DNA of 64,000 nucleotides from Limonium bicolor (lineage: Eukaryota > Streptophyta > Magnoliopsida > Caryophyllales > Plumbaginaceae): the NCBI GenBank assembly GCA_023374045.1, contig CM041781.1, forward strand, positions 141,414,982-141,478,981, in the 5' to 3' direction. Position 1 is the stretch's first letter, and every line of letters starts with the position of its first letter. Shown here piece by piece: positions 12,640 through 22,343 of the stretch. A model generated the notes under the pieces. The model saw only the letters and a list, made by a program, of their open reading frames with translations. It had not been told where the DNA came from and searched no databases. The position numbers were made by a program, and so were the translations under genes.

Positions 12640-12960
12640 AACCGAAGATAGAAATTCTTCAGAGATACAGATTCTCGGCCGAAGATACAGATTCTTCAGA
12701 GATACAAATTCAGCCGAAGATACATACTATTCTTCAAAGATACGGATTCTTATCCGAAGATACTGATTCTTCAGAGATATACAGATTCATCCTCAGCCGA
12801 AGATACAGATTCTTTAGAGATACAAATTCTCAGCCGAAGATATAGATTCTTCAGAGATACAGATTCTCAGCCGAAGATACAGATTCTTCAGGGATACAGA
12901 TTCTCAGCCGAAGATACAGATTCTTCAGAGATATAGATTCTCAGCCAAAGATAGGGATAC
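12640..12960 (+). repeat. About 37-bp minisatellite, CAGATTCTTCAGAGATAC type
   Basis: Eight or more units alternating CAGATTCTTCAGAGATA and AGATTCTCAGCCGAAGATA. Confidence 0.85.
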
Positions 12961-13059
12961 ACAATTCATCTCAAAGATAGAACTCAGCAGAACTCAAAGA
13001 GCAAGCACTCACTAGAAGAGAAGAACTCACCCGAAAAGAACTCGACCCAACACCAATTT

Positions 13060-13295
13060 TCAATCACTAATAGGTAGTCAACACCTTAGAATAGCTTGAC
13101 ATCACCTCATTATTATAGGTAGCCAGCGCCTTAGAATAGCTTGACATCATATCATCCTTATAGGTAGTCGGCGCCTTAGAATAGTCCGACATTACTTCAT
13201 TATTACCTATAGGTGGTCGACGCCTTAGAACTGCTCGACACCCTTCCACTTTACTCATAGGTAGTCAGCGCCTTAGAATAGCTCAACACACTTGT
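13060..13295 (+). repeat. About 60-bp tandem repeat, TAGGTAGTCAGCGCCTTAGA type
   Basis: Four to five units, each with AGGTRGTCRRCGCCTTAGAA, then TAGCTTGACATCA and a TCATTATTA-like tail. Confidence 0.82.
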
Positions 13296-13390
13296 CGGAT
13301 TTCAATTGCACGTCGGGTCTTTTATGATCCAAATTTTGGGGTATCACTCAAGCATCAACCAGCCTTTTCAATTCCATTACAAAGTCTAGT

Positions 13391-13405
13391 TGACGGGGGG
13401 CAATC
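13391..13405 (+). promoter_or_regulatory. Polypurine tract of element E
   Basis: TGACGGGGGGCAATC lies directly before the 3' LTR (TGTTATACCC), the expected place for plus-strand priming. Confidence 0.8.
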
Positions 13406-15155
13406 TGTTATACCCAAATTTCAACCCCCCCGGAAGAGAGTCTCAACTAATAGGCTAGTAGCGAGGGTTCCCAGTTTGATCGGCACATTTCAGAGTACTA
13501 GGGACAGCTTAGTCATCTCCAGGGGCATTTTCGTAATTTTCAAGGCTCCTAAGCCCCCTATAGGCTTTTTCTCTCCTTCAAATAAGGGTCAAATCAATTC
13601 AAAATGCTTTGAAATTTTAACCCATGGAAGAGGATGACATTTTAAGCATAATGGCGTTGGAATTTTGATTTTTCAAATTTCCAATAATTTTCTAGCAATT
13701 TCTGATTGAATCTGACGAGAAATTGAATTTAAAAATATTCCAATATCCAAAAAATTCGATTCTGCTTTAGAAAAATCAGAAATATCATTCTTTACCCATG
13801 TGTAAAATTTCATAATCAAATTCCTTTTGGAAGCCCTTGAGCTAAAACGTCGGTAAATCTTGGTTTTTACCGGATTTTTCTAGCTTTATGGAAGTCTATA
13901 TAAGGAACCTTATCCCATGATTAAAGGAGAACCTCAAGAACCCTAGACTCTCAAAGAAGGCAGCCGTCTCATTCTCTTCACCTTTTTACACATCCAAGCA
14001 CCAAAATCACATCAAAAATCCCCCGATATCACCATATAACACATTTTTCAACTCCCAACACATCAACAATCATCAAACATCAACCAAACCACCTCCAAAA
14101 CGTGAATAACATCATCAACCATCAACAACCAGAGGCTCGGGTCGAACTCAATCCAGAACCGGCATCAACGAAGCGTTCGAAGTTTCCCAACGTGAAGGAA
14201 CAACCAAATCTCGAAGGCAAAACAAGTTAAAATTCAAATTCTTTAACTCCACTGATCTCAATACACTTCTGGTTGAGATTCCTCTTCGAATTGACTTTTC
14301 TTTGCTTCTGAATTAAGATTCGTGTGTGTTTCTGTCCACTAACTTGTTCAATAAGTTCATCCTTAATTCGTAGTAAAATTGAAAACTTTCAATCACTAAC
14401 ATCTTGTACATCTTTCAGGCTACAAACCCATAAAATTTGACCTCAAAACATCGTCGGGAACCTCCCAAACGCCGTCGTCCGAGGGCGGTGCGCACCCACG
14501 GACGCTATGTCCGGGGTCCCGGACGCCTTATCCGTAAGCCCGGACGCCCCCGGAGAGTGGCCATATTTCAAAATTAAGGTTTTCTAAAATTATGTCCGGG
14601 CCCACGGACAGGATGTCCGTGGCCCCGGACTTTTCAAAATTGTGTTTTCTGTTTAATTCAACTTTTATGTTCACATAGGTTAACTAGGGTCCGTGGGTTC
14701 GGACATTAGGTCCGTAGCCACGGACGGAAACAAAATTTGACCTAATTCTGCCTCCGAAACCCTAGTTTAGGAATCTTTACTTTTATTTTAGTTTTTTGTA
14801 AAAAAATGCTAAAAAACACAAAAAAACAGATGCTCGCGCATTTAGGATAAAACAACTCGTAATAAGCCGTAATTAAACTAAGTAGAGGAAAACGACTTTG
14901 AGGGGTAATGAAAGTAATTGAACCCTAATTAAGTCGAATATCAAGCCCCCGAACCCCGGAACTCTCCTTTCTTAATTTGATCTAGGTTAAAATTAGGTGG
15001 CGACTCATAATAGGTTCCAGTGAGCAAGCTTAGGTTTTAATAATTGTTGTTGTATGACATGGTTATTAATCTTAGGTTATAAGTGGACCTAAAACCCGGT
15101 TAGATCCTAATCAGCTTTAATCAACATAGGATAGGGTTTAAAATCGAGGCTCACA
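13406..15155 (+). repeat. Element E 3' LTR
   Basis: Uninterrupted 1750-bp copy, TGTTATACCC...CTCACA. It differs from the 5' LTR by scattered substitutions and small indels, so E is older than a fresh insertion. Confidence 0.9.
14478..14726. repeat. GTCCG/CGGAC hairpin cluster in E 3' LTR
   Basis: The best hairpin is 14594-14630: 17-bp arms GTCCGGGCCCACGGACA and TGTCCGTGGCCCCGGAC with one mismatch and a 3-nt loop. A second, nested hairpin spans about 14689-14724 (outer arms GTCCGTGG and CCACGGAC, inner CGGAC and GTCCG). Confidence 0.85.
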
Positions 15156-15160
15156 TAGAC

Positions 15161-15540
15161 CCATTTACTCTTGTTTAAAAATTCCGAAATTTAATATACA
15201 GTACTATGATATTTTAGACATATTATAAAATTTTATTAATAAAAAATCTTTTAAATTATCTTAATAATTCCATAATACTCGGAACTTACAAAGTTATAAC
15301 TTACGTATAAACTCGAAACACATATTAATTTTCATGAAAATAACTATAGTTTATAAGGAATCTATGGTTAAAATTTCAAGTCAAAATACATTAGGGAAGG
15401 TCATTAAGTAAATTCAACATGTCAGAGTTTTATTCTGGGATTTATATCACTTAATCATCTATGTTTAATCTCGACCGTCTGTTTCTCCTAACTACTAACT
15501 ACGACGGCCCATTTTGTCGAGTTCATCAGGAAACCCCTAT
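15161..15540. other. Flank between elements E and A, no gene seen
   Basis: AT-rich continuation of the degenerate sequence that E interrupted at 2727/2732. It contains no ORF or recognisable repeat of its own and ends at the TSD of element A. Confidence 0.5.
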
Positions 15541-16147
15541 CTTCTTGAAATACCCCAAACTTAGATATGGTGTTTAAATGATAAACTAAGATATAAGGAG
15601 GCTAAATAAAGCCTTACAAACGTTAAGAAACATTTCTAATCAAAGAAAATATAAGGAAACACCAAAAGAGCAGTTTAAGCAAAAACGTGCCTAAGCTTGG
15701 AGAGACTTGGGAGAGTACCCAAATATTGTTATAAGACCTTAGTAATATCCTAATGGTCATTTTAAATCAATATCCAAAGAAAACAAAGCTTGAAAACAAG
15801 TTAAAACACAAATGTGCTTTAAGGAGTCTTAAAGCACATTTTTGAAAAATTGTCTTGTAAATGAGTTTTGAATGGCTAGGTGTCCGTCATTACTCTTTAA
15901 TTAACATGTGTACTATATAGTATCAGATTTGGAAGTCTATATCAATGGGAAATCAAAAATTTCACAACAATGTGCCTTGTTTTGTGAATAGTAACTTAAT
16001 TAAGCTAGTTTTTAACATAAGTCAATATAAGTGAGATATTTGGTCAACAAAGACTTAAGTACCCTTATTATTAAGTGGGGCCGGTTTCTTATAAGGTGAG
16101 TCACCACCTTTATGAGTCATTAAGCAAATAAGAAAGCAAATAAAGAG

Positions 16148-16155
16148 TTATAAAG
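16148..16155 (+). promoter_or_regulatory. Candidate TATA box in A LTR
   Basis: TTATAAAG is conserved with its downstream ACTATTCACC in A's 3' LTR (about 26597) and in diverged element C (about 58719). A pyrimidine-rich CTCACCTCTCTCCTCACCTC leader follows. Transcription start is inferred only. Confidence 0.35.
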
Positions 16156-17889
16156 CAAAAGTACTATTCACCCATTAACATAAATATCTCATTTGCTCAC
16201 CTCTCTCCTCACCTCTTCATTCTCTTTTGTTTCCCACGATTTTCTCAAGCTCTCTCCCTTCTCCTTTAACGTGAAGAGCAACCTCATGCTAGCTCCATCT
16301 AGCTTTGCGCACATCTTGCTCATTTTAGCTCCAAAACCAAAACAAATCACATATTCTCCTTAGTTAGCTCAAGCCCCTTCTTTCTATCTTTTCAAAACAT
16401 CAAGAGCTTCATTTTGGTGCCAAGTCAAACCACCATTAGAGGAGGAAATTCAAGTTTGGAGACTCCATTGGCTTCTCCATTCTCTTAAGGTAAAGAAAGT
16501 GTAAGAAAATCTAGGTTTCCATCACTTTTCTTCATAACTGAAAATACATGCTCATGAGGCTCCATGTTTATGCCTTGTTCTAGCTTGTTTTCTACTCTCT
16601 TCAAAGGATTGAGGAGGTCCTTCTTGCTTCATATCCAAGCTTGTCTTGAGAAACCAAGGTAAAACAATCACCTTAATACCTTAAAGCACATTTTTAACCT
16701 AGGGTTTGTTCCTTAGGGTTAATGTATTATCTAGTACTCATTGGAGTCATTGGATATTGGTTAGAACATTGGCAAGGAGATATATATTGGTGACCGAGAT
16801 TGAGCAAGGAAAAACCTAAGGAAGAAAGCTTTTAAAGCTTGTAAAAGAACAAGGTAAATTACTTACCTTAAGGGGTTTTATTGTTTAAGGGAATGGGATT
16901 TAGATATGTAATGAGTTTAGTGTAGAGTTACATTAGAAAAGGGTTATATATGACCTAGGAGAAACAATGACTATGTTTGTGAACTTGTGACTAAGGAGCA
17001 AATGAGGAAAGAGAGATAGTTTAAGAATATCAAGGTGAATTACAAGAAGCATTTTATTTCAATGGGAGCCTTGTTGTGTGTATTCGCAGGTTGAAGGCAA
17101 ATATATGTGGAAATTCAGTGGTTAAGATTATTGTCATTTAAGGGCCTAAGTGCCAAGCATTTAAGTTTATGCACTATATGATGATGTGGTGTAGTTTTAG
17201 TGTAAATTGTGTGTTAAGGTGTTGTGATGAGAATTTGAGTGATATTGGTTGTTTGATGGAGAAGAACCAATGTTTTGGATGTACTATATACTAGAGAACC
17301 CATGGCAAAAATTTAAAGGAGAACTTAAGTGTTTAAGATATTCTAAGGGATTTAATGACTAAGGAAGTACTAGGAAGTTCTAGAGGTTGTCTTGATGAAA
17401 AGGGTGAGATTAAGGTATTTTAATGACTTAGGTATCACCATGAAGGATTTAGGAATCAAAAGTATGTACTTGGGTATTTAGGACTTAGGTAAATGTTGAT
17501 AAAGGAAGCTAGGAAACTTTAGTAAGTTTGAAGTAAAAGAGCATAAAACTTTTAGGTGGTTTAGGTAGAAACTAGAGCTTAGAATTTAAGGAAAACCTTG
17601 TGAAGTGCAAGAAAAGATGCTTTGGAGATGATGTTGTAGTAGTGAGGGAACATTATTGGCATAGTGGTTATCATAGGTATGAAACACCACTTAGAAAACC
17701 AAGGAGAAAATATCATAAGTGTAGGAATTTTGGTATGAAGTGAGTAAGTGTTTAAGGAGATAGAAAATGAGTTTTGTGGGGTTGTATGAGGGTGTAAGTG
17801 TGCCAAATGAAGTTAGAAGACATTATGAGGGTTTAGGAGAAGTTTGGTGAAAATTGGTTAAGTGTTTGAAGGCTTAGAAATGAGTGTTT

Positions 17890-18155
17890 TGCCTTGTCCG
17901 AACATCCGTCCGGACATGGACGTTCGGACAGGCCCTGTTGCGTGAAAATTTCAGAGTCTCGACTTGTGTCCGACCTTGGGAAGTCCGGACACAAGTTCGG
18001 ACGTACCTGTTTCTACTTTGAATTTTCCTCGACCCATGTCCGAACTTCCGAAGTCCGGACACATGTTCGGACATGCGTCTGTTTTCAGTTTTGAGTCTCG
18101 ACTTGCGTCCGAACTTGGGAAGTCCGGACACAAGTTCGGACATGCCACTGTTTTG
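17890..18155. repeat. Four-unit three-arm hairpin array in A 5' LTR
   Basis: Four units about 60-80 bp apart. Each has a forward arm of GTCCGAACTT type, then an inverted arm AAGTCCGGAC, then a second inverted arm AAGTTCGGAC or ATGTTCGGAC. The first arm can pair with either later arm. GC content is far above the surrounding LTR. Confidence 0.85.
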
Positions 18156-19650
18156 GCCAAAAACCTTGTTTAAGGATGGGAAATGATGAGGATAATTAGG
18201 TATTGACGTTATAAGATTATTAAGGACATGTTTTGTGGGTGTAAGGGTCATTAAGTGGGAGAGTAAGTGTAATAGATAATGAGGGAATGATGCACTTAGG
18301 AGTGAAGTTAAAAAAAAAAACCATAAGGCTTAGTGAAAAACAATGAGTAAAAGTTGATGTCTAGGAAGGCTAAGTAATTCTATTGAGTTGGATTGAATAA
18401 TAACCTAAAAATGAATGAATGTTTTAGGCTTTGTGAATTGGGACTTGGAAGGAGATAAACCAAACGATCGTCGACGGTGAACGGTACAATCTTTCTTGTG
18501 ACCTGCTTGCTAACGAGGTGTCCCTCGGCTTGTGTGCTATCTGTTTAATTGCTATGACTAAAACAAGATAAAGCATGCAACCGGTTATATTTGTTCTCGT
18601 TGTGTTTGTGTTATCTTTACACTAACCCGCGAGACTTGAGATTGTTACTAACCAAGTTTAGTACTTACTGAGTTAAGAATAAGAGTTAAGTTTGGTGGTT
18701 GTTGGTTAATGCCCGTTAAGGCTTAGCTAGCACATGGTGATTAAGATTTCTACTAACTGGAACTTGAGTGAGGAAACCCGGGACCGATCTCCGGTCATGC
18801 ATGCTAAGGAAAAGGGGGACGGTATCTGAATCAGATCCGCCCTCCGCTTAAGGACTTGTCTTCGGACTTGTAGCCTAGGGCCGGTTGCCGGCTCAGCTAC
18901 GCTGGACTCCCGTCCAGAGTAGGTGGCATTAAGATGGTGCGGTGGGATCACCTAAATCCCAGGTTCGAATTAAGCTACAACCAATCCCTTCCAGGAACGG
19001 TTTGTAAACTGAATAAGTTGAGATTAAGATTAAGATAAGGTAAGGAACTAAGTTTAAGGAAATGAGGACTAAGGAGGGGGTTACTAACCCACTTGATAAG
19101 GGAACGCTTGAGTCGTTCATTGTTTGTGAACTATACATGTTCATCTGTGGTTATTGTTATTGCACTTCATATTATGCTTGTGTATGTAATCAATTTCCAT
19201 GCTATCGACAATTAGTCGTCGTAGCCCCGTTAGCTTGGGGGCCATGAGAGGGTGTACCAGCATTCGTGCTGACCCCCTTTGGGGCTGTTTTTACACTTGC
19301 AGGTAAGAGACCCATGAGGACGCACTACGAGAGTAGGAGTGGTTAGACTTAGGATGGGATGTTTATTTTGAGTACGGGATGCGCTGTGCACCCGTCTGTT
19401 TATATTTAAACTGTTGTAAGGTTGTGATTATGTCTTAGCTATTTGTACTCGGTTGGTTGTGGTATTATGGATGGTGATGTTTTGGGTTGGTTATGTATTT
19501 TGGATAAGTGTTTGTAAACGTTAAGGCCGGTATATTCTAACGATCAGACCGTGGCAAGGTCCAGGTGTTTATTATTCCGCTGCGACGTATTCGATTAAGG
19601 GTTCAGTTTTGCGATAACCACGATTGGCTTTGGATGGGGTGTTACAAAAG

Positions 19651-19662
19651 TGGTATCAGAGC
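19651..19662 (+). promoter_or_regulatory. Primer-binding site of element A (tRNA-iMet type)
   Basis: TGGTATCAGAGC, 4 nt after the LTR. This is the classic plant initiator-Met primer site. It is embedded in a perfect 11-bp hairpin (19655-19665 with 19668-19678). Confidence 0.93.
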
Positions 19663-20521
19663 GTAGTTACGCTCTGATCAAGAAATACCGGACATGAGTA
19701 ACCACCGAGTTAGGATATAAGTTAAGGAATAAGTGATGGGTTAAGGGTGTGAGAAGTTAGAGTGAGTAGAGTCAGATGACCACTAATAAGTGTGGATCGT
19801 CTTTACCGTCTACGGATGTTATAAATTCGTTAACCGAAACAGTGGTGAATACGAATCTAATGTGAGTTATGCTTGTTCAGATGGCAGGACGTCCTAGGGG
19901 AAGCCGAGGTCGCGGCCAGGGTGATGATGCTTCAGGAATACCTGGAGGGCAGACGATCGCAGAGATCGTAGCTGCCGCATTAGGGCATATGGGCTATCAG
20001 CCTGGTGTGGGTGCACCACCTCCACCGCCACAACCCAGGGAACCAAATTGGGTGAAGAGTCTTGCAGACCTTCGACCCGCACACTTTAAGGGGGAGACCG
20101 ATCCCGCCAAGCTTGAGGCGTACATCTCCGAGCTGGAGACCGCCTTCCCTTGATGTTTGACCCTGCTGGGATCAAGGTGCGTCTAGCTGCTTTCTATCTG
20201 AAGGGGGCGGCAGGCGATTGGTGGAAGCTGGTGAGGGCCGAGCATGTGGCCAATCCAGAGTTCGGCTGGGAGCAGTACACCGCCTTGCTACGAGCAAAGT
20301 ACTACCCCGCCCATGTTCAGACGAAGAAGCGCTTACAGTTGGATGCGCTTAAGCAGACAGACAAGATGACGGTGGACGAGTATTACTCAGAGTTCACCGC
20401 CTTGCTCCGTCTTCTGCCAGGTCTTGGATATTCTGACCAGATCCTGGTGGACCGCTTCTATGGCGGGCTTAGCCATCGACTCCGCTACGGCATGGGGCCG
20501 ACGAGTTACACTACCTTGCAG

Positions 20522-20607
20522 GTAATAAGAATGATTGAGATTTGAGTAAGTAATGAGTAAGATTTAGATTATGAGAAATAAGAGTGACTAATACTATGGA
20601 AAAGCAG
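20522..20607 (+). other. Putative intron 1 in gag (86 bp)
   Basis: CAG/GTAATA donor, CTAAT branch-like site in TGACTAATACT, acceptor AAAGCAG. AT-rich, with stops in frame, between GC-rich coding blocks. Its removal joins TTLQ to ECYH in phase 0. Confidence 0.75.
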
Positions 20608-20858
20608 GAGTGCTATCACGCCGCTGCTAAGGTTGAGATAACCGTCCAGCTGAGGGACGAGGAGAATGCTAAGAGAAGAATGCTGGTAAGAGCTCGGAGA
20701 GTCAAGGGCAAGGAGGGTACAAGAAACAAAAGTACCAGCCTCAGGCCCAGAAAAATCAGAACCCAAAGGGAAGGAGGAAAAAGAGAAGGCTCCGGAAGAG
20801 CCATTGAAGTTGACATATGCTTATGCAGCTACACCCCTGCGCTCTAGGGCGCCAAAGG

Positions 20859-20936
20859 GTAAGGAATTGATATTGAATGAGTTAAGAAACAATTTAGTGA
20901 CCGTTTGAGAAGTGGTACTAATATTATGAATATCAG
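20859..20936 (+). other. Putative intron 2 in gag (78 bp)
   Basis: Donor GG/GTAAGG, branch-like GTACTAATATT 15-20 nt before acceptor TATCAG. Its removal joins RAPK to GSETEKG in phase 1, directly before the zinc knuckles. Confidence 0.75.
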
Positions 20937-21407
20937 GATCTGAGACTGAGAAGGGAGCCGGTGGTGGCTACCAGCGACGCTTCATCTGTAGGTGGTGTCA
21001 CAAGGACCACCCCGGGCTCGATTGTAAGGGAATAAGGTGGAGTGCAACTTTTGTGGAGTGTACGGACACCGGCATATGAGTGTTACCGGAACCTGCTAGC
21101 AGAGCCTATAGGCCCGACACCAGGGGCAAGGGCAAGACCGATCAGGGAGCTGGATCTGACGGTCAGAGGAAGGTGCAGCAGCGGCAGACAAGAACCCAAG
21201 GGTGACCCAGAAGTCGGGACCCACATTACACATGGTGGACCGGGACGATGAGCCTGAACCCTCATCGAGGCCAGGTACCGCTGTAACCATTTAGTAATAA
21301 AAATTACCTGCTTACCGCATTATCATGCATGTTTGGTGAATAAATGAGTTAAGTAAGAAAGAGGTGAGATTAGAACTTAAGTAAGATATAACCTACTACC
21401 ACTTTAG

Positions 21408-22146
21408 GAAGATTCAACATCTGCTACCCAATACCATCTACACCTAACCCGGAGCACACCGACATCGAAACCATAGACTTTCCAACCGAACAATGTCAGG
21501 TTATCCGCCCAGGTATGATCTTATTAAGGGGATACCTGACACCCGAAGCACAAATAGCCATCATCAGAAGATGCAATCAACTAGGAATGGGACCGGGAGG
21601 TTTTTACACACCGGAGTACCCAGGGGGAGCAAGGATGAGATTAAAAATGATGAGCTTGGGCAAGGATTGGAATCCGTATGCCAAGAATTACCAAACCACG
21701 AGGATGCAAGATGGAGTCTCACCACCGGAAATACCCGAAGAGTTCCATCCAGTTATTACACAAGTCGTGGAAATCGCTCAGCAGTTGGAAGCTGAACCGA
21801 TTCCAGACATTCAAGCAGACATTTGCATTGTGAACTTCTACGAGAAGGACGGGCGACTGGACTACACCAGGATAAGGACGAGACAACGGAGTCTCTCGAA
21901 AGAGGGATACCCGTAGTGTCTTGGTCCATTGGGGATGATGCAGAGTTTTTATACGGCGAGCAGAAGCGTGCGGACCGTGCAAATAAGTTGGTACTTAAGT
22001 CAGGTGATGTGTTAATTATGGGAGGAGAATCAAGGATGTTATACCATGGGATTAAGAGAATCAAGCTGAATACAGCACCGTCAGCAGTAATCAATGCGAC
22101 GCATATGAGACCAGGAAGATTAAACCTAACCTTTAGACAATATTAG
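21408..22146 (+). CDS. AlkB-family 2OG-Fe(II) dioxygenase carried by element A (one frame break)
   Basis: Oxidative demethylase domain of the plant ALKBH1-like group; family members use 2-oxoglutarate, O2 and Fe(II) to remove alkyl groups from nucleic acids. Visible parts: FNICYP at the front, RPGMILLRGYLTPEAQ, GPGGFYTPEYPGGA, KMMSLGKDWNP, DICIVNFY, the HxD iron site in GLHQDKDE (H at 21865, D at 21871), GDVLIMGGESRMLYHG with the distal His at 22045, and RPGRLNLTFRQY for 2-oxoglutarate binding, ending at TAG 22144-22146. The domain is near full length (about 245 aa) and intronless. One frame break near 21859 (loss of one G in CTGG) splits it into 21408-21916 and 21823-22146. It has no upstream Met in frame before 21515, yet the frame is open back to the acceptor at 21407 and in phase with gag, suggesting a Gag fusion. 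It is sense-oriented with the element. Substrate is unknown; the element's own RNA or cDNA is an inference. Confidence 0.93.
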
Positions 22147-22218
22147 CCATGTAATGTTAGAATGAGATGAGGAATGAGATGTAAGATTAAAGCACATGTT
22201 GTAAACAGGATGGTTATG

Positions 22219-22224
22219 AATAAA
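22219..22224 (+). promoter_or_regulatory. AATAAA poly(A)-signal-like site after AlkB
   Basis: AATAAA lies 73 nt after the AlkB stop, with TGTAAAC about 20 nt upstream and a GT-rich stretch downstream. It could end a Gag-AlkB transcript inside intron 3. Confidence 0.4.
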
Positions 22225-22343
22225 ATAACAGTGTTGTTCATATAAATTGTTTCGACTCTTGTTATACCATCAATACTCATGAAGCTTATGAATACAATTA
22301 GGTTATGGACTCGGTACGGAAGGTGCATTAAGCATACTTACAG

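Larger units (their letters stand above)
2733..15155 (+). mobile_element. Element E: non-autonomous LTR retrotransposon (interrupted by F)
   Basis: Direct LTRs begin TGTTATACCC and end CA, and the whole is flanked by the 5-bp duplication TAGAC (2728-2732 and 15156-15160). A primer-binding-like site follows the left LTR and a polypurine tract precedes the right LTR, so it reads on the plus strand. The roughly 4.66 kb interior has no gag, protease, RT or integrase that I can recognise; it is dominated by minisatellites. The two LTRs are about 1746 bp (after removing F) and 1750 bp. This is a LARD-like layout; the primer-site sequence resembles those of Tat/Ogre-type elements, but lineage cannot be fixed without pol. 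Confidence 0.88.
15546..19646 (+). repeat. Element A 5' LTR (4.1 kb)
   Basis: TGAAATACCCC...GGGGTGTTACA. Matches 25991-29340 plus 57219-57982. Contains a conserved TATA-like site, splice-like signals (AAG/GTAAA near 16490, CTTGCAG/GTAAGA near 19300) and the hairpin array at 17890-18155. Short ORFs in it are not credited. Confidence 0.93.
19869..21274 (+). pseudogene. gag: Element A gag, split by two short introns, frame-broken
   Basis: Encodes the nucleocapsid/capsid polyprotein that packages element RNA. An Arg/Gly-rich start (MAGRPRGSRGRGQ, second Met at 19881) precedes a Pro-rich linker, NWVKSLADL, and a Retrotrans_gag domain (about 20085-20480) with GAAGDWW and LRAKYYPAHV. After an intron (20522-20607) comes a basic Gln/Lys-rich stretch; after a second (20859-20936) come two zinc knuckles, CRWCHKDHPGLDC and CNFCGVYGH.... 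The same two knuckles occur in element B's gag. Frame breaks lie near 20150, 20685, 21031, 21074, 21113 and 21201, each explained by loss of one base from a short homopolymer. The region ends at a GT donor at 21275. The start chosen is the first Met in frame; 19881 is equally possible. Confidence 0.85.
21275..22343 (+). other. Putative intron 3 containing AlkB (1069 bp)
   Basis: Donor CCAG/GTACCG; distal acceptor CTTACAG at 22343. Removal joins the gag end (DEPEPSSRP) in phase to EAQADASGTILTG and the protease. An internal acceptor, ACTTTAG at 21407, defines a shorter 133-bp intron whose use would instead join gag in phase to the AlkB coding region. Splicing is predicted, not shown. Confidence 0.7.

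Noticed and set aside
17890..18155. CRISPR-like array of spaced palindromic repeats
   Set aside because: Units are imperfect, lie inside a plant LTR, are present in both LTR copies, and there is no cas gene or prokaryotic context.
19651..19678. tRNA gene
   Set aside because: Only the 12-nt complement of tRNA-iMet is present, in the position of a primer-binding site; there is no cloverleaf.
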